A DNA stretch of 64,000 nt from Galerina marginata (GCA_023014335.1 JAECYW010000022.1:124001-188000), one strand, 5' to 3'; positions 10,301-24,103 are shown, counted from the first letter of the stretch. Notes: a model not told the origin generated them from the letters alone. Made by a program: numbers and translations.

Positions 10301-13064
10301 TCAGAGTCATATTCGACTTGAAGTGGGTCCTTCGCCAAAATCTCGACATCTTCTGGGAGAACAGTCGGACTACCCGATTTCATGGACGCGCTATCGTTAG
10401 ATTTGCTGCCATTCGGAAAGTCTTGGGTCTTGAAAGGTGGTTGGGGTGACGTTTCAGGATCAGGAATGGCAAGGTCGCCCAACATGACATCGAACGAGGT
10501 ATCGGACTGCATATCAAGGTCTTGATATGCAGGATCGCCATTCAACAGCTGGATTGAGGATTCCGGATGTTCCTGAGGGTGCTCAGAGCCGCTGGAATTC
10601 GGAGTTCTGCTCGACCTCGTTGCAGGTGTAAGGGCTTGCACAGTTAGGTCCCCTACTACGGAAGAATCCTCTTGACCGTCATCGTCTTCATCCAGAGTCA
10701 AAGGACCAGTGATCAACGCGTAGGTACCCGATCCTTCGATGTTATCCTCATCCTCCTCCTCTTCATCGTCAGCCTCGTCCTGTTCGTTTTCTCCTTGTTC
10801 TTCTTCTCTATCCTCTTCCTCTTGTTCTTCATCTTCTTGCCCCTCTTCTTCGTCCTCCTCGTCCTCGTCCTCATCCTGATTGTCAAAGTCGCCAACGCTG
10901 CCAGAACGGCTACGCGAACCATAGATGTCGCCCCTAGTCAGATCACCCTGCTGTGTCTCGAGCAGTTGCCCAGATTGGTCCAGAATAGCATCGAGGTGTG
11001 CATGTCCGAGCCTCCGTTCCTCTGCTTCGTGTTCCAAGCGTTCCTTTTCGCGAATATGCTGTAAGGATAGAAGTAAGGATATCGTAAGTTTTCGAAGTTA
11101 AAAAAGCCTACATAAACAGCCTTCTTCCACTCCGCAATCACTAGCTTCATCGTCGATTTTGCCAAATTGCGCAACCGTCGCTCCTCTGCTTCTTTCGCCT
11201 TGACCCTCTTCGACTCTTGACCATCAAAATGCGCTTGCACTTTTGAGGCAATCTGCGATGCGATCTGCCTGCCGATAGACTTTCTCGGTCTAGTCCGCCC
11301 TCTCGCAACAACGGCATCTACAACTTCATCCCAAATGTCCTTGCTTGCGCGAACATTGCTGTTGTGTGTGATTTCCTGCACGGAAGTGCCGAAAAGAACA
11401 TCTGTGCCCGGGATAAATCTCCCTTCCCGGCGGAATTGTGCGACTTGCTCGCGGATCTCTGCCTCGGCTTTAGCTTGTTCGTCAAGAGCTGATGCCGTTG
11501 TGTCGTCTTCGTCGACACTGACATAAGAAGAGAGGAAATTGCCTAAGGAGCAGTTAAACTTCGGTTCAGGTGGTCGTTGACGTGGGTTTGTGAGTCTTGG
11601 TGGCGGCCGGCGGACAATCAATCTAACTCTCTTGATACCAAATTTTATAGGCGACGGCGTTGGAGGTGGTAGTGAGACAGGTGAAATATCCGATGGAAAT
11701 ATCGGCGCTTCAGAGAGCAAAACCTTGTCTGGAGAAGGAAAGTGGAGCTAAAAAGATGGTCAGTAAAGAAGGATGAGGATATATAAAACAACGAATACAA
11801 CGTACTTTGACCTTGGATGTTTTTGGAGGGTCTTTCAACCTTCCACTTCGTCTCATCAGACCAACGGAGATAGATTCGTCAAGACGGTCAGAAGGGTGTG
11901 CTGCAAACCCTATTACACCATTTTTGGAAGATTCTGTCAGAGGTCTTGCAATGCCAACGTCCATCACATCTGATGGTGGTCTTTCCAAAGCCGATTGTCG
12001 GATTCTTCTGTTGGTTTTGCGAGGTCGGTCCAAGGGTGACCTCGGTGGTGTTGTCTTTTCAACATTGGCTGGCGCAGGAGGTAGTTCGAGAGGTTCAGTC
12101 GTTGGTTCAATTGCCAGCTCGGTTGTTGGTTCCGCAGACACAGGGGTTGAAATGGGAGTACAGAAGGGCCGTTCGGGTTTCCGACGCACGACAACAATTG
12201 ATGGTAAGTTTTCAGCGATCGATTCAATTGGGTCTTGGATAGCAACTTTTCGGATTGGTGTTGCAGGATTCGGTACCGCAATAGCCTCTTTTTCTTTTCC
12301 TTTTCCCTTGTAAGATGGTAAGGTTTCTAATAATTCAGATATCTTGTTAGGTTTGGGCTTTGGCTTGCGTTTCACGGTGGATGAAGAACCAGGAGCAGAT
12401 ATTGCGGCACTGGTAACGATCTGCCGCCGCTCGTTCAGTCTTCCACGGGTTTGCCGGGACGGTCCTGCAGCGGGCGCTGCTTTGTCAATGAGATCAAACT
12501 TGGATTTATACTAACAACGATTCTCGTCAGCGCAAAGTTGACCTTGATTTGGGGGATTACAAACGTCTCTGAATATGGTAGATTGCTCCATTTTCGCTTC
12601 CTGTTTTTTTAGTCAGTGTTGTTCTTGTTGGAAAAGAGGTTACTCACTGCAGGATCGAACGAGAGCATCATAGTAAAGTTTTCCATATGGAACAGCTCTC
12701 GAACCTAATTAACGCGTAAAACCAATGAGATTCATACAAATCAAGAAGAAATCAAGAAAATCTGACATACCAAATCATCATGTTTGTCGACGATGCTTTC
12801 CAGTTGAGCCTGTTTCTTCGCGAGCAACGCAGTCTGTTCCGGCCCCAGCTTTTCTTGCGGACTCTCCAATGGTTGAACAGACTGTGCCTTAATCTTTGCC
12901 TTCCTTGTCCCATTCACCACCACATCTCGACCATGGTTGAATCCCGACCTTCCAGACCCACCCGTTCCGTTCCTCGCAACTGAGGCTCTACCCCCACCCG
13001 TTTCCGCCGCCGACCCATTGATACCGTTCCCAGACATACGAGGATCATGAAAAGCTCGCTCCAC
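7319..13064 (-). CDS. SWR1: SWR1 chromatin-remodelling ATPase
   Basis: Catalytic subunit of the SWR1 complex, which replaces H2A with H2A.Z in nucleosomes. Start at 13064 (MERAFHDPR) or at 13037 (MSGNGING). The basic, Ser/Pro-rich N-terminus precedes an HSA domain (around 11350-10950, with [17 protein letters not shown]). A very acidic Glu/Asp tract follows (about 10900-10050). The ATPase lobe begins [36 protein letters not shown] is completed by splicing near 9890-9840, and the DEAH box reads [30 protein letters not shown] follows. Lobe 2 contains [46 protein letters not shown] and RAHRIGQ. The large insertion between lobes typical of the INO80/SWR1 class is present. The C-terminus is acidic and ends YEFFRDWRM. 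The total is roughly 1,650 residues with many short introns. Convergent with the homeodomain-like gene. Confidence 0.93.
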
Positions 13065-13374
13065 CGACTAGAGAGTTGGATAGGCACAGGACATTCCTCC
13101 AGGGGACTCAATATTGGTTTGAGCTCACACGGTGCAGGAACGGCGACCAAATCCTCGATCTTCGGAGATTCTCGATGGTTTGGGGTGTTTCTTGGATAGA
13201 ACGAGAGCCACTTGGATGAAGAAACCAGCGGAATTGACGTTCTGGACTAATTGCGGTGGACGTGCCCTGTGTTTGCAGAAAGAGTGCGTTTGGCAAGGCA
13301 TTATTTTTTGGTGTCTGATACGCTTTGTTTGGACATGACAAATACCGATGGCAGGAAGCTTATGCATTGGACCT
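13065..13374. other. SWR1 upstream region
   Basis: Presumed SWR1 promoter, bounded on its far side by the inverted-repeat element. Several overlapping frames on both strands (13108-13367) lack any family resemblance. No defined site seen. Confidence 0.4.
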
Positions 13375-13392
13375 TAGTGTGGCGGGAAATAG
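13375..13392 (+). repeat. Left terminal inverted repeat of the MITE-like element
   Basis: TAGTGTGGCGGGAAATAG; exact reverse complement of the right end. Confidence 0.9.
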
Positions 13393-13835
13393 ACCTGTGA
13401 AAATTGCACCTGCAAATTAGCCCTGCTAATTTGCGGCTAATTTGCAGGTCCGACCGGATCCCCGGGGAAGGAGGTGCGAAATAGGGCAAATTTGCTACCT
13501 CACTATACCCTCAGATGCGGACCAATACATGACCAGTACTTCCAAATTTGTCGGTGAGAGACGCAAGATGGCTGCCAAAAAAATAGAACACTTGAGGCAC
13601 CATGTTACTCGCTGACAGAATTTAGTTGTGTCCAAAACCGTACCAAACCGTTGAGCTATTTCGCGTGCAAAATTGGAATTTTCTCTATTTTGCAGGGCTA
13701 ATTTGCGCAAATTAGCTTGAGCTCCCGAGGGCTGCGCCCCCGGCCCCCTGCCTGCAAATTAGCCGAAATTCACCCCTGCGAATTTGGACCTCCGCCCGGG
13801 TCCGGCAAATTTGCCCAGCGAAGCAGGTCGGCAGG

Positions 13836-13853
13836 CTATTTCCCGCCACACTA
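13836..13853 (-). repeat. Right terminal inverted repeat of the MITE-like element
   Basis: CTATTTCCCGCCACACTA on the plus strand; an 18 of 18 match to the left end in inverted orientation. Confidence 0.9.
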
Positions 13854-14230
13854 GCATTGGTGGAGTATGTATTTAGCATTCGATATTTAGTAGTCAACGC
13901 TTTGACTCTAACGAACAATAGACGAATAACTAGCAGAGCGTAATGGTTATGACATCGGTACCGTACAGAATACAGGTACATAACAGATTAAATTAAAAAA
14001 AAGTAGGGCTGCCTAGTGTGAATGGTATCCGGAAGACAACAGAGTCCGGGAAATAGGGTGGAAAAGGCAGAGAATCCTAGTGTACACTCACGTTCAATCT
14101 TACATCCGCACCAAAATAAGAAAACCCAGAGTAGCGACGGTGGTTTACAACAAGGAACACCAAAAAGAAACAGCTAATTGGGCAAAGAAGAAAGATCCCA
14201 GCCTTTTGCAGCGGAATCGTCATGAGGTCG
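13854..14230. other. PKA 3' flank
   Basis: Sequence between the inverted-repeat element and the PKA stop codon. Contains a short A-run near 13994. No gene seen. Confidence 0.45.
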
Positions 14231-15670
<1,440 letters not shown>

Positions 15671-16459
15671 GAAAGCTGTGTAACAGACAAAAGGGCTTTG
15701 GAGTGGAGGCGATTGAAGTGGGGGGATGTGGTGTAAGGAAAAAGTGAAAGGCCTTACATTAATTCATTGTTCGATTGACCAACTTCTGATCAATCTACAA
15801 ACAAATCAATAGGGGAATTCAAAGTTGGCGCAACGGCCGTTTCGAAACGGTCGTAACTATCGGATCACATGACCAAGTACAAAGGTCGTCTTCCCGAGCA
15901 CAAAGGATGCCCATCGGTGGAACAAAGCCTCTTGTTCTGATATTTTTAATAGCTGCTGAAACGCTATCCCCTGATCTTCATGACAACTTAAGTTTAAACT
16001 CTCCTGGACGAGTTTATTTGTGGTCCTTGTGCCTTCGCATATTCAGCCTGCGCGACTCACACTTCCACCCCGAACTGACCAACCGTATTATTTCCGCAGG
16101 TTCTCTTCATCCATGGAACTCTTCTTCATCACACGCTCCAGGGGTCGAATTGGTCCTGCGTGAGTATTTGTGCGGTTGACCGGCCTTCAGCCTTCAGGTA
16201 TGTATGTTAATAATACTGGGTCCATGTATTTTGTAACAGTGCCTATCAAAAGTAGCTATCGTTGGACACAGAGATCTGGTCAATATAATTATCGCTTCGG
16301 TGGGTGCTAATGTGCGAACTGGAACGATACCTCTGATGACATCATCGCGAACACTCTCGTTATGGGCCTGACAGATCCGCCCTCGAAAGCCCGACCCAAC
16401 CTTTATATGTACCGCCGTTTCAACACATACTGGCCCTTGCAGGTCTCGATAGGTACGGT
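15671..16459. other. PKA promoter and SET gene 3' flank
   Basis: About 790 bp. A plus-strand 90-codon frame (15907-16179) begins with a hydrophobic stretch but has no supporting similarity or splice partner. A minus-strand frame (16194-16463) lies mostly beyond the SET stop codon. Nothing firmly supported. Confidence 0.4.
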
Positions 16460-18377
16460 TCAACCGAGGCCATTGAGCAGCGGAAACATAAATTCCCTTA
16501 ATTCACGCCATTCCGCTTCACAACAGTCAAGCATGGATCTCTCGCTCATCAGAAACGATATTGCCAGGTGTGTGCGAACGTTGTCCTCTGGAATCTCCTA
16601 ATTTTAATGAGAGTAGCCGATCAGAAACGTGTTTTGCTGGATGATTGAGTACTTACCTCCACCACGCTCGATAATTCAAGTTTACTGGAACCCGATTTTC
16701 CAAGATTGTGTTTACGATCAGTGCAAAGAGCCATGGTCATCCCACAAAGATCATGTAAAATGCGAAGGGGTAGGAAGTCGGGCGTCTTGCTCAGCGGTTT
16801 GCCCACACCCATGCCGACTTCATCTCCAGAGTCGGGAGTTTCCATCTGCATTTGGAGCTCCAGGGCAGCATTTGGCGATTGGTGAGCATCACGATCGGTG
16901 ATAGCTCCCTGATGTCGACGTGCAGATAAAACAAACAATATAGCCCAGAGTTGGTGAGAAAGACTACCTTCACAATTCAGGTAGAAATGATGTCCATCCG
17001 AAACCTCGTAGTAAATGAGACGCGAGTGCGCAAATATTGGACGAGTTTCGTCCAGACGTGACAGAGTTTCGTGAAAATGTCCAGTGATATCTCCTCTATC
17101 GGTTTCAGTGGTATCGTTTGGCAAAAATAGATCTAAAATTTCGTGCATCGTCCACGAGAGACGGTCATTATCGTTAACATCCAAGATGAAACCATATTGG
17201 TTCAGCAGTTGAGCGTTGGTTAAGTCCTCCCCGTAAGTATTGAAAACTTCGCTCAAGGGGAGTGTGCCGGCGTTAGTGACCATCTCGTAGAACGAATCAT
17301 GATCGTCGTCCTGGCTGAGATTTTTAGGCATTTTGTCGTCATCACCGGACCGTTGGTCTCGGTCATGCAGACATTCCTGCAACGACCCACACTCAGAACA
17401 GACACTATAGTCGCTCTGGGAATTGATTAGTAAAACTTATAACAATTCCTGTACGACCACTCACTTCAAGATGGACATGGTTTTCTAGGGCGTGATTGAA
17501 GCTTAAGATAAAACATCAATCACCATCGCAGGATTCGAGATGCAGTGCGACTTACGCATCGGCGATGGGGACCATGGATAGACCATGATATGCGTCGACG
17601 AGGAACGCCCGTGATGAAACCAGTGAAAATGCACGGTAAAACCCCATTATCGTTGGAGTGCTTGAGGCAACGCCACACTGCCATGCGTGTACATGGTGTA
17701 GGAATAAGGGTTCTGCTACGTTGCGATAGAAATGATTAATCTCTTCCTGTTATCATTGCCACAGTTTATAACTCCGAATGTGTAGTGTAGACAAATCTCC
17801 GCACCAGTGTAGTACGATTTTCCGATCTAGTGCTGAGTATCCTAGCCGCTTCAGTACCTCCGAGCCAGGCAAGAGCCTCTGCGCTGTCCTTGGTTACATC
17901 GATGTCTGTGCACCAAAACAATGGCAAGTCTACAATTCCTTCAGGCAGAGACTGGAGATAGCCGTGCCACCTTGACTGGGTGCCTCGCAATCTGCAAAAT
18001 ATTAATAGTAATTCAACAAATCCACGGAAAATGCAACGTACATCTCAACATAGAGCGCGATCGACAGAGAAAGTTGGGCGCCGCGGCCGTAAGGATTAAA
18101 GGGAATAAGACGGGCCAGTGAACAGTTTCGAACTGAAAGAACGGCGTCTTTGGCTATCTTGACCACTTGGAGTATCGATTATCGATGCGATGACATGCCT
18201 GGACAGATTATTATTACACATACAGGTTGCTTTCGGGGGGATAAAATGATCTGTAGAATGGACGCAGATATTGCCTCGGTCATCTGATGCGATGCGTATT
18301 CGTGAATCGATGAAGATGTCGTTGGCTGCGCACCATTCCAATAAGTCGTTCACTTTATCGACTTGGAAGCCAGACAT
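16460..18377 (-). CDS. SET-domain protein lysine methyltransferase (SETD6/Rkm-like)
   Basis: AdoMet-dependent lysine methyltransferase of the RuBisCO-LSMT/SETD6/Rkm class, which methylates non-histone or ribosomal proteins. The start MSGFQVDKVNDLLEWC is typical of the class. Splicing gives VKIAKDAVLSVRNCSLARLI with PYGRGAQLSLSIALYVEI. Then SRWHGYLQSLPEGIVDLPLFW and WLGGTEAARIL follow. Next come EEINHFYRNVAEPLF, FYRAFSLVSSRAFLVDAYHG and the AdoMet-site motif VPIADAFNH. After an insert come PLSEVFNTYGEDLTNAQLLN and YGFILDVNDND. The substrate-binding half ends in a last exon with RTHLAISFLMSERSMLDCCE and stop at 16460. A Cys-rich stretch (CSECGSLQECL) follows ADAFNH. About nine exons, all junctions in phase. 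I cannot choose the exact orthologue. Confidence 0.85.
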
Positions 18378-18681
18378 AACATCGCACTAGAAGCGTGAAT
18401 TTTGAAGATGTGGGACTCGGATGTCAAAATGGAGCGAGGTAATCGCGGAGGAGAATCCAAATCCAGCCAATGAGGCGGTGGAGAAAGACTCTTATTCGTC
18501 AGGCGTTGTCCTCGAGGCAACTCGAATAATTTTCTCGCCGTGATGGTTTGGGTGATGAAGAGGATCATGAGGTGTTTGGCCGTTTGTTACCTGTGCTAAT
18601 AGCCTCAAAAACAAATCTAGCCAAATAACGCCCTTTCTTCAGCCAAGCTTTTTTCAGGAAATTGTCATCATCTTCGGCGCC

Positions 18682-19095
18682 ATGGCACGAACGCGAATGC
18701 GGTTGGCGGACATGCTCCACCGAGGCGTGGTATACTCACTGGTAGGGCTGTCAGTATGTGGTGTCGTTATGTCGGTTTTTGTTCACCGAGATACCCTGAA
18801 GAGAGGCAGAGGTGGGTGAAAGTTTATTTTCGGACGGACTCAGCTCATCATTCAAAGTGTAGAAGTATTACTTGTCCAACACGCGCAGTAATGAACTGGC
18901 TGAATTGTGTTTTAGATTGTGGCCGAAAGAGAGGCGCTTGGTTTGCCAATAACCGCGGTTAAGAAGGAGGTACTTCAACCTGTGCACAAATTTCCTGTGT
19001 CGTCTCTTACACCACACTAGGAGCGATCTGAAGAACTGGAAAGGACGCTTGCTGAACAAGCGCTGGACGTGTTCCGGAAAAACAAATCCTCATGA
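18682..19095 (+). CDS. Small COX14-like mitochondrial membrane protein, splice phase unresolved
   Basis: Likely assembly factor of cytochrome c oxidase in the inner mitochondrial membrane. Exon 1 (18682-18811) gives MARTRMRLADMLHRGVVYSL, then a single hydrophobic span and VHRDTLKRGR, which matches the COX14 arrangement of a short N-terminus, LHR, TM and charged tail. Candidate exon 2 (18916-18969) gives IVAEREALGLPITAVKKE. Exon 3 (19021-19095) gives ERSEELERTLAEQAL and ends KNKSS. Introns 2 and 3 boundaries are canonical and in phase, but the obvious donor after exon 1 (GTGGGT) leaves one extra base, while exon 2 needs phase 0. Either an unusual junction is used, a base has been lost or gained, or the model is wrong. 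No long open frame marks this gene. Confidence 0.5.
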
Positions 19096-19820
19096 CTCCT
19101 TAGAGCTCGGACGCGGACTTGACGGTGCCGTTTGAGAACCTCGGACAGGTATGAACTGAATGATTAAGAGATGGTTGCGTCCTCGTGTCAACTAACACTT
19201 TCATGTTAGCCACTCTGCTCCCCGTAGGCATACCAGTACATGCGCAGTCCTGTTCCTGCTGGCGACACATGGAAGAACTTTTGTTCACAAAGGCTGAATG
19301 CGTTCTCACCCGGGGTTGAACACCACTTTCTGAACGGAGTGTGTATCATCATCCGAAATAAATCTCCGTCCGAATCTCAATTATGTCAGATTTATATTTC
19401 TTGCCAACGAAAAATCCTCGGGGCACTCAGTTATCGTCTCAGCTTTGGTAATGATATGGACCAGACTATAATGTATTCTCGGAATTATACGCGGAGAGGT
19501 GGATGTGGGACTAGAGCTACATAAAATTGCTATTTACAAGAAATCGGTGACATGCTACAGAAGACAAACACAGCAAAAAACATCTACGATAAACGGAAAT
19601 GCACGACCTGCAAAGGGTATATGTATAGGGAGTTGTAAGTAGAGAAGCGATATTAGAGCAGGGCTGTTCAGAATATAGTTAAATCTAGGGTTTGTCATTG
19701 AGGCACACTCTTTGGCGGATTGAACGGGGAAGATCAGGAAATACAGGGTATAGTCGACTTTTGCAGGTCGAAAAAGTTGGTCGAACGGGGCGAGTTGAGA
19801 GCGAGGGCAGGTTAGGCGTT
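19096..19820. other. Intergenic
   Basis: A 94-codon plus-strand frame (19240-19524) shows no recognisable domain. Otherwise this is the shared 3' flank of the COX14-like gene (plus) and the acetyltransferase (minus). Confidence 0.4.
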
Positions 19821-20997
19821 TTACCAGTGGCCAAGGCGGACCTGGTTACGGTCAAAGCCCAACTCTAACCAAGGCTCGACCCCATGAGCGGGTCGTGCGT
19901 TGTCACCAACACCAACAAATCCGACTTTCTGGTATACCTTTGCGGCTTTGTTCTCGATGCCAACAAATAGTACCACGTAACGGATGTTGATCGCCAATAG
20001 TCTGAAAAAATACCTCTGGTCAACACTGGTCCTCAGCGGAGTTGGTATCAAGCTTACTTTTTACACACCCATCTTACAAGTCGTTCGGCACATCCACGTC
20101 CACGAAAATCAGGGTGGGTAAACACCTAATATAATGTAAGTGGATGTATCCAAAACGAGAGACGGCCACATACCTTGGTTATTGTTGCTGTGGTGTCAGT
20201 GTTCCTCGTGGTGGCCACGATCGATGCAATTCGCCTTGAGCCATCAGGATATCTCACTGCGTACACGAACACCTCTTGCTTATGGAGAAGGATATTGGCC
20301 TCCAGCATAGCGTCTTGCATGGACAATGTGAATGGGGGCTGCAAAAGAAAATGATAAATATTTCGGGGATCTTAAAGGAGCGAGGAAGACGTACGCTGTC
20401 TTCTGCGAAGAGATAGCACAATTGTGCAATGGCTTGAAGGTCCCCGGGGCGACCAAGCCGTAGTTCGCACTCTGCACCCGAGATCGGCGGAGTCGCCTTG
20501 TTGATGAGGGTCTCAGCCGTAAGGTAGCTGATCAACGCATGGTAGTACGCCTCTGGCTCAGTCTTGATGTGCGTAAGGCCACTCCAAATATTCGAAAATA
20601 CTTGAGTAACGATCTCTGGCGCGAAAACAGAATATACACGTCGAGGAGATACGTGTCTGCAAAGAGCTTTTGCAACCATCACCAAAGGGGGAGTGATAGT
20701 ATCCCGGTGTAGGTGGGCATAGGTCAAGGGGGTGAAAAAGAATAGTGGGTATTTGCCCATGTAACCGTCCGTGCAGGAAACTATGAAGACGACGTTTTCT
20801 TGGCAGTGAATGATGATCCACCATTGATCTTGCAGTGGTTCTCCCTTGTACTCCGCGGTAATGCACTTGGTGAGAGTCGGAAGAAAGAGATTGGCTTTAA
20901 TTGGGTCTGCCTCTAGGGCAGCCCGAGCAAAGCTAGGAAAGAGGCTCGCCTTGTTCACCACAGTGCACTGCAGCTCAGGTAGCACAGGGACAGGCAT
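19821..20997 (-). CDS. GNAT-family N-acetyltransferase
   Basis: Probable acetyl-CoA-dependent acetyltransferase; substrate unknown. Start MPVPVLPELQCTVVNKASLF at 20997. The first exon encodes about 200 residues of a fungal-specific N-terminal half. The GNAT core follows over three introns: ECELRLGRPGDLQAIAQLCY, a helical piece (FTLSMQDAMLEANILLH), the strand EVFVYAVRYPDGSRRIASIV, then TKV joined to FTHPDFRGRGCAERLVRWVC. The RGRGCA part is the acetyl-CoA pyrophosphate-binding motif A (Q/RxxGxG/A). The end has YVVLFVGIENKAAKVYQKVG and stops LGHW. This resembles the FR47-like subgroup. No gene partner is obvious. Confidence 0.8.
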
Positions 20998-21090
20998 GAT
21001 GTAAATACTTTGGTGGGTTTGAGAGCGTTGTAATGTGGATGGGATGTGAGGAGACTTGTGAGGAAAAATTGTAACAGGACATCCGCCCTT

Positions 21091-21096
21091 CTTATA
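21091..21096 (-). promoter_or_regulatory. TATA-like element of the acetyltransferase gene
   Basis: TATAAG on the minus strand, 94 bp upstream of the ATG at 20997, within a GC-rich context. Position is right for a core promoter; unverified. Confidence 0.35.
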
Positions 21097-24000
21097 CCCC
21101 GCTGAAAGGATTGGAATCCAAGGAATGCAAACTTGGCAGTGTAAGCGGAGAACTTTTTTTTTTGCCCAGCACGACGGATCTCCAGTTTAGATCCAACAGC
21201 GCAACCGATAGTGATGACCCAACGAGTGGCCGCAAACTAACAACTCACTGCACTTCCATCCGGATATATGACGGGCATCCCGATTATCTTAATTGGGGCT
21301 CTGGCCAGAAAAATTCGGAATCTTCTAGGGATTGAGGAACCTAGTTCCGTTTGATTGTTTGGAATGCACACCACCGGCCGGCCCATCCATGAAATGAGTC
21401 AAGGAATCCTAGGCGCTTTTCCTTGATGGAAACTTGGAAGTTGCAACCGAATCAGCACGAAATTCAAGTTAACAGCCAACCAAATGCGGTGTGCAGTTAT
21501 ATTCGAGTCATTGAACCTGGCTGTGGACGCGCGTAATTGGGTCTCCATTCCCCATAGAAAGCCGAGATGGCTTCCACTAGCTAAAGCCTTAGGTGTAGCG
21601 CACGTGCATTGCCCAGATAGATTCCTGAACCCCAGGGCCGTTGAACAGTTGAATTGAGACAAGTGTCGTTAGAGATCACGATGGATTGAGTTTGAACAGG
21701 TTGGAAAAATGCGCTGCCCTTTTTGGGATATGTTGTACCTTACATATCGGGATCAATAGATTCCGGGCGTAGCGAATCAAAGATGGGACATACTTAGTAC
21801 TTGACTTCGAGAGCAATTCGAGAGCAAGGAATGGCTATGAATAAATCTAAAATTGATCCGGGCTTAAACGCACCTTCTCCAAGATGACTATTATACGGGC
21901 ATCTAAACAACAAATGGGTCCCCAAGCTTTGGGGCCCGAGCTACTGAAGACACAAACTTTCTACCACTTGATGATGAACGTTGAAGCCTTCAGCCTGGCT
22001 CTAATGCTCGACTCGCGGCCTCAGTCAAGCATTAAATCGTAGAACCCCCGGTTGAATTTACTCGTTGGACCCACCAGGTGAACATTTAGGAAACAAAAAG
22101 TTTTTTTGCTCAACTTCAAGTTACAAGCCTTATCCGGGTCGATCATTCTTAAACAATCGACTCGCAGCGGTTTTCAACATCTTGTGAACAGAAAAAAAAC
22201 GGCTCATCGCTCTAAATGAGTCAGAAGTCCGCGTGACGTTGGCTAGGTTCATGGCAGGAAAATATCGAATATGTATCAGACCCTGCATGAAGCTCGTTAT
22301 ACTTTCTGGTACTAAACCATCCTGTGCAACGCCAATTTAATTGATCAGAATTTGGGACTGACAAGGTATCGAGACCCTCACGGTGCACCCGTCGGGTTGT
22401 TCAGCCTCCAGAGAGCTACCGGCATGTTCAAATCACTGGCAGCATGACCTGTTGAACCATGTTCACACGACTGCCATTTCGTGAAATGTTCGAGAGGCGT
22501 GGTTGTGATTGGTCGCCTTCTCTCCCCCCGCCCAACAGTCCGCCTAGATCAAAACCAATTACATGAGCTCGGATTGGAAAAAAATTGATTTAAAGGTCAA
22601 CAACTTTGAATGAACAGCCTGAGGATGTGAAAGTTTGAGGAGTCATATAGTCATATCTCATGGCATTTCAAAAGACTCAAATAGAGTGGCATACGGAGTG
22701 CATGTTAGAAAGTAGGATGAAATTAAGCAAAGTACAACAATTCACCGGCTACAACATATGCTGGTAAAAATGAATGAACGTTATTGGGTGAATTGCTACA
22801 CGGCCACAGTCACAGCGATGTTATCGATCAGGCTAGAAGTCTGCCAGGGATTTACTTCCATTTTCTGAACCCACATGGCATTACAACATACATATTGAGG
22901 ACTCTATACATTTCTTAGCCGACGCCATTGCGTCCATTTTGGCGACTTGTGAAGATCGATCGCCAAGCGTAGTGGGAAGATATTAAGGATAAGCGATCTC
23001 AAGCAAATCTCAAGGAGCCTCGTCAGTCATTCACACCAGAAATAGATGACGGAACTAAGTTCCTGCAGGCGTTAACGTTGACCCTCTACATATTTAGCAC
23101 CCGTTTGATGTTGAAAAATTTGACACTGACAGTGAGTAAGTCTTCTGCTCAATTGTGCCTAATCTTACTCGGCCCGGCAGCTGTCCGAGCGCTTATCGTC
23201 CTTGTAAACTTCCTTGGTTCTCGGCCGTCTATTGGGGGGACAGATCAAAGTTATCTGGGCCACTGTCTCAAGCGTGCAAATGAGTCGTACCCATTTCGAT
23301 AGATTCTTTCAATATCACAGGTCAGTGGACTCAGTACAACTATGGTGACAAATTTCGTTCTTATCCGTAATGCTCGTATACAGTACATATGTGGTGGCTT
23401 TGCATGTCAATCGACACCTCGTATCCTAAGCCGCGGTGCCAACTGAATTTCCCCTTGGAGCTTTCGATATGACCATCCATAAAGCAAACAGGATTTAGAC
23501 TGTTGCAAGGAAAGGTTCCTCGAAGGAGAGAATTTTCGTAAAATCTCTACGCACCCCGCAATGGAACGCTTGTAAGCCTTAACCCAGGGTGATTGTTCCC
23601 CTTCAATGCGCCATTCATTCCGGGGATTAAACTTTTAAATATTTTGCCATTGCCGGTGACTTCGAGCGTTTTCGCTATATGACTCTTAGTTGAGTTTAGT
23701 GATGTGCCGCCTCGGACCTGAGTTCAAGTTCGAACATACTGATTTACGACACTGTGCCTCCTCAAGCACCTGTCGTAAGGTTGTGAGGGCAATCTCCGAC
23801 CTACCACGTCTGGCATAGGTTTACCTAACGAATGGCGTCACGGAAGTTGTAAGGAAGTATATTTATATCCCAGATCCAGCGCCAATCAAGCGCCCAAGAT
23901 AATCACCGATAACTCCGCTATCGATCATATGAGTCAACTCTTTCTTCAGCGAACTATTGTGCCACCCTTTTGGCTTCCAAACCAGCACCGGCGAGATCGT

Positions 24001-24103
24001 ACATCATAGGTTACAGATTCCCCTTGACGTGCTTGACGTGCTTTGAACACCTCTTTTGACCGTCGCCATACAAAAAAGAACAATAAGTAATGTCAACACG
24101 AAG

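Larger units (their letters stand above)
13375..13853. mobile_element. Short non-autonomous TIR element (MITE-like)
   Basis: About 479 bp bounded by a perfect 18-bp terminal inverted repeat: TAGTGTGGCGGGAAATAG at 13375-13392 and its exact reverse complement at 13836-13853. The similarity extends inward with one gap (CCTG on both sides). The interior has no long frame but carries many inverted or direct copies of GCAAATTAGC/GCTAATTTGC near both ends, suggesting extended hairpins. The flanks give either a TA target duplication or a near-perfect 8-bp repeat: gcattgga at 13364-13371 and gcattggt at 13854-13861, the left copy offset 3 bp from the repeat end. The TAGTG terminus also fits the loose hAT consensus. 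No transposase is in the window. Confidence 0.75.

Noticed and set aside
10672..11064. Hydrophobic 130-codon frame on the plus strand
   Set aside because: It is the antisense of the SWR1 acidic tract; GAA/GAG repeats read backward as Leu/Phe/Val codons and mimic a membrane protein.
11807..12313. 168-codon plus-strand frame
   Set aside because: Antisense shadow of the SWR1 N-terminal exon, which has clear splice junctions and domain context on the other strand.
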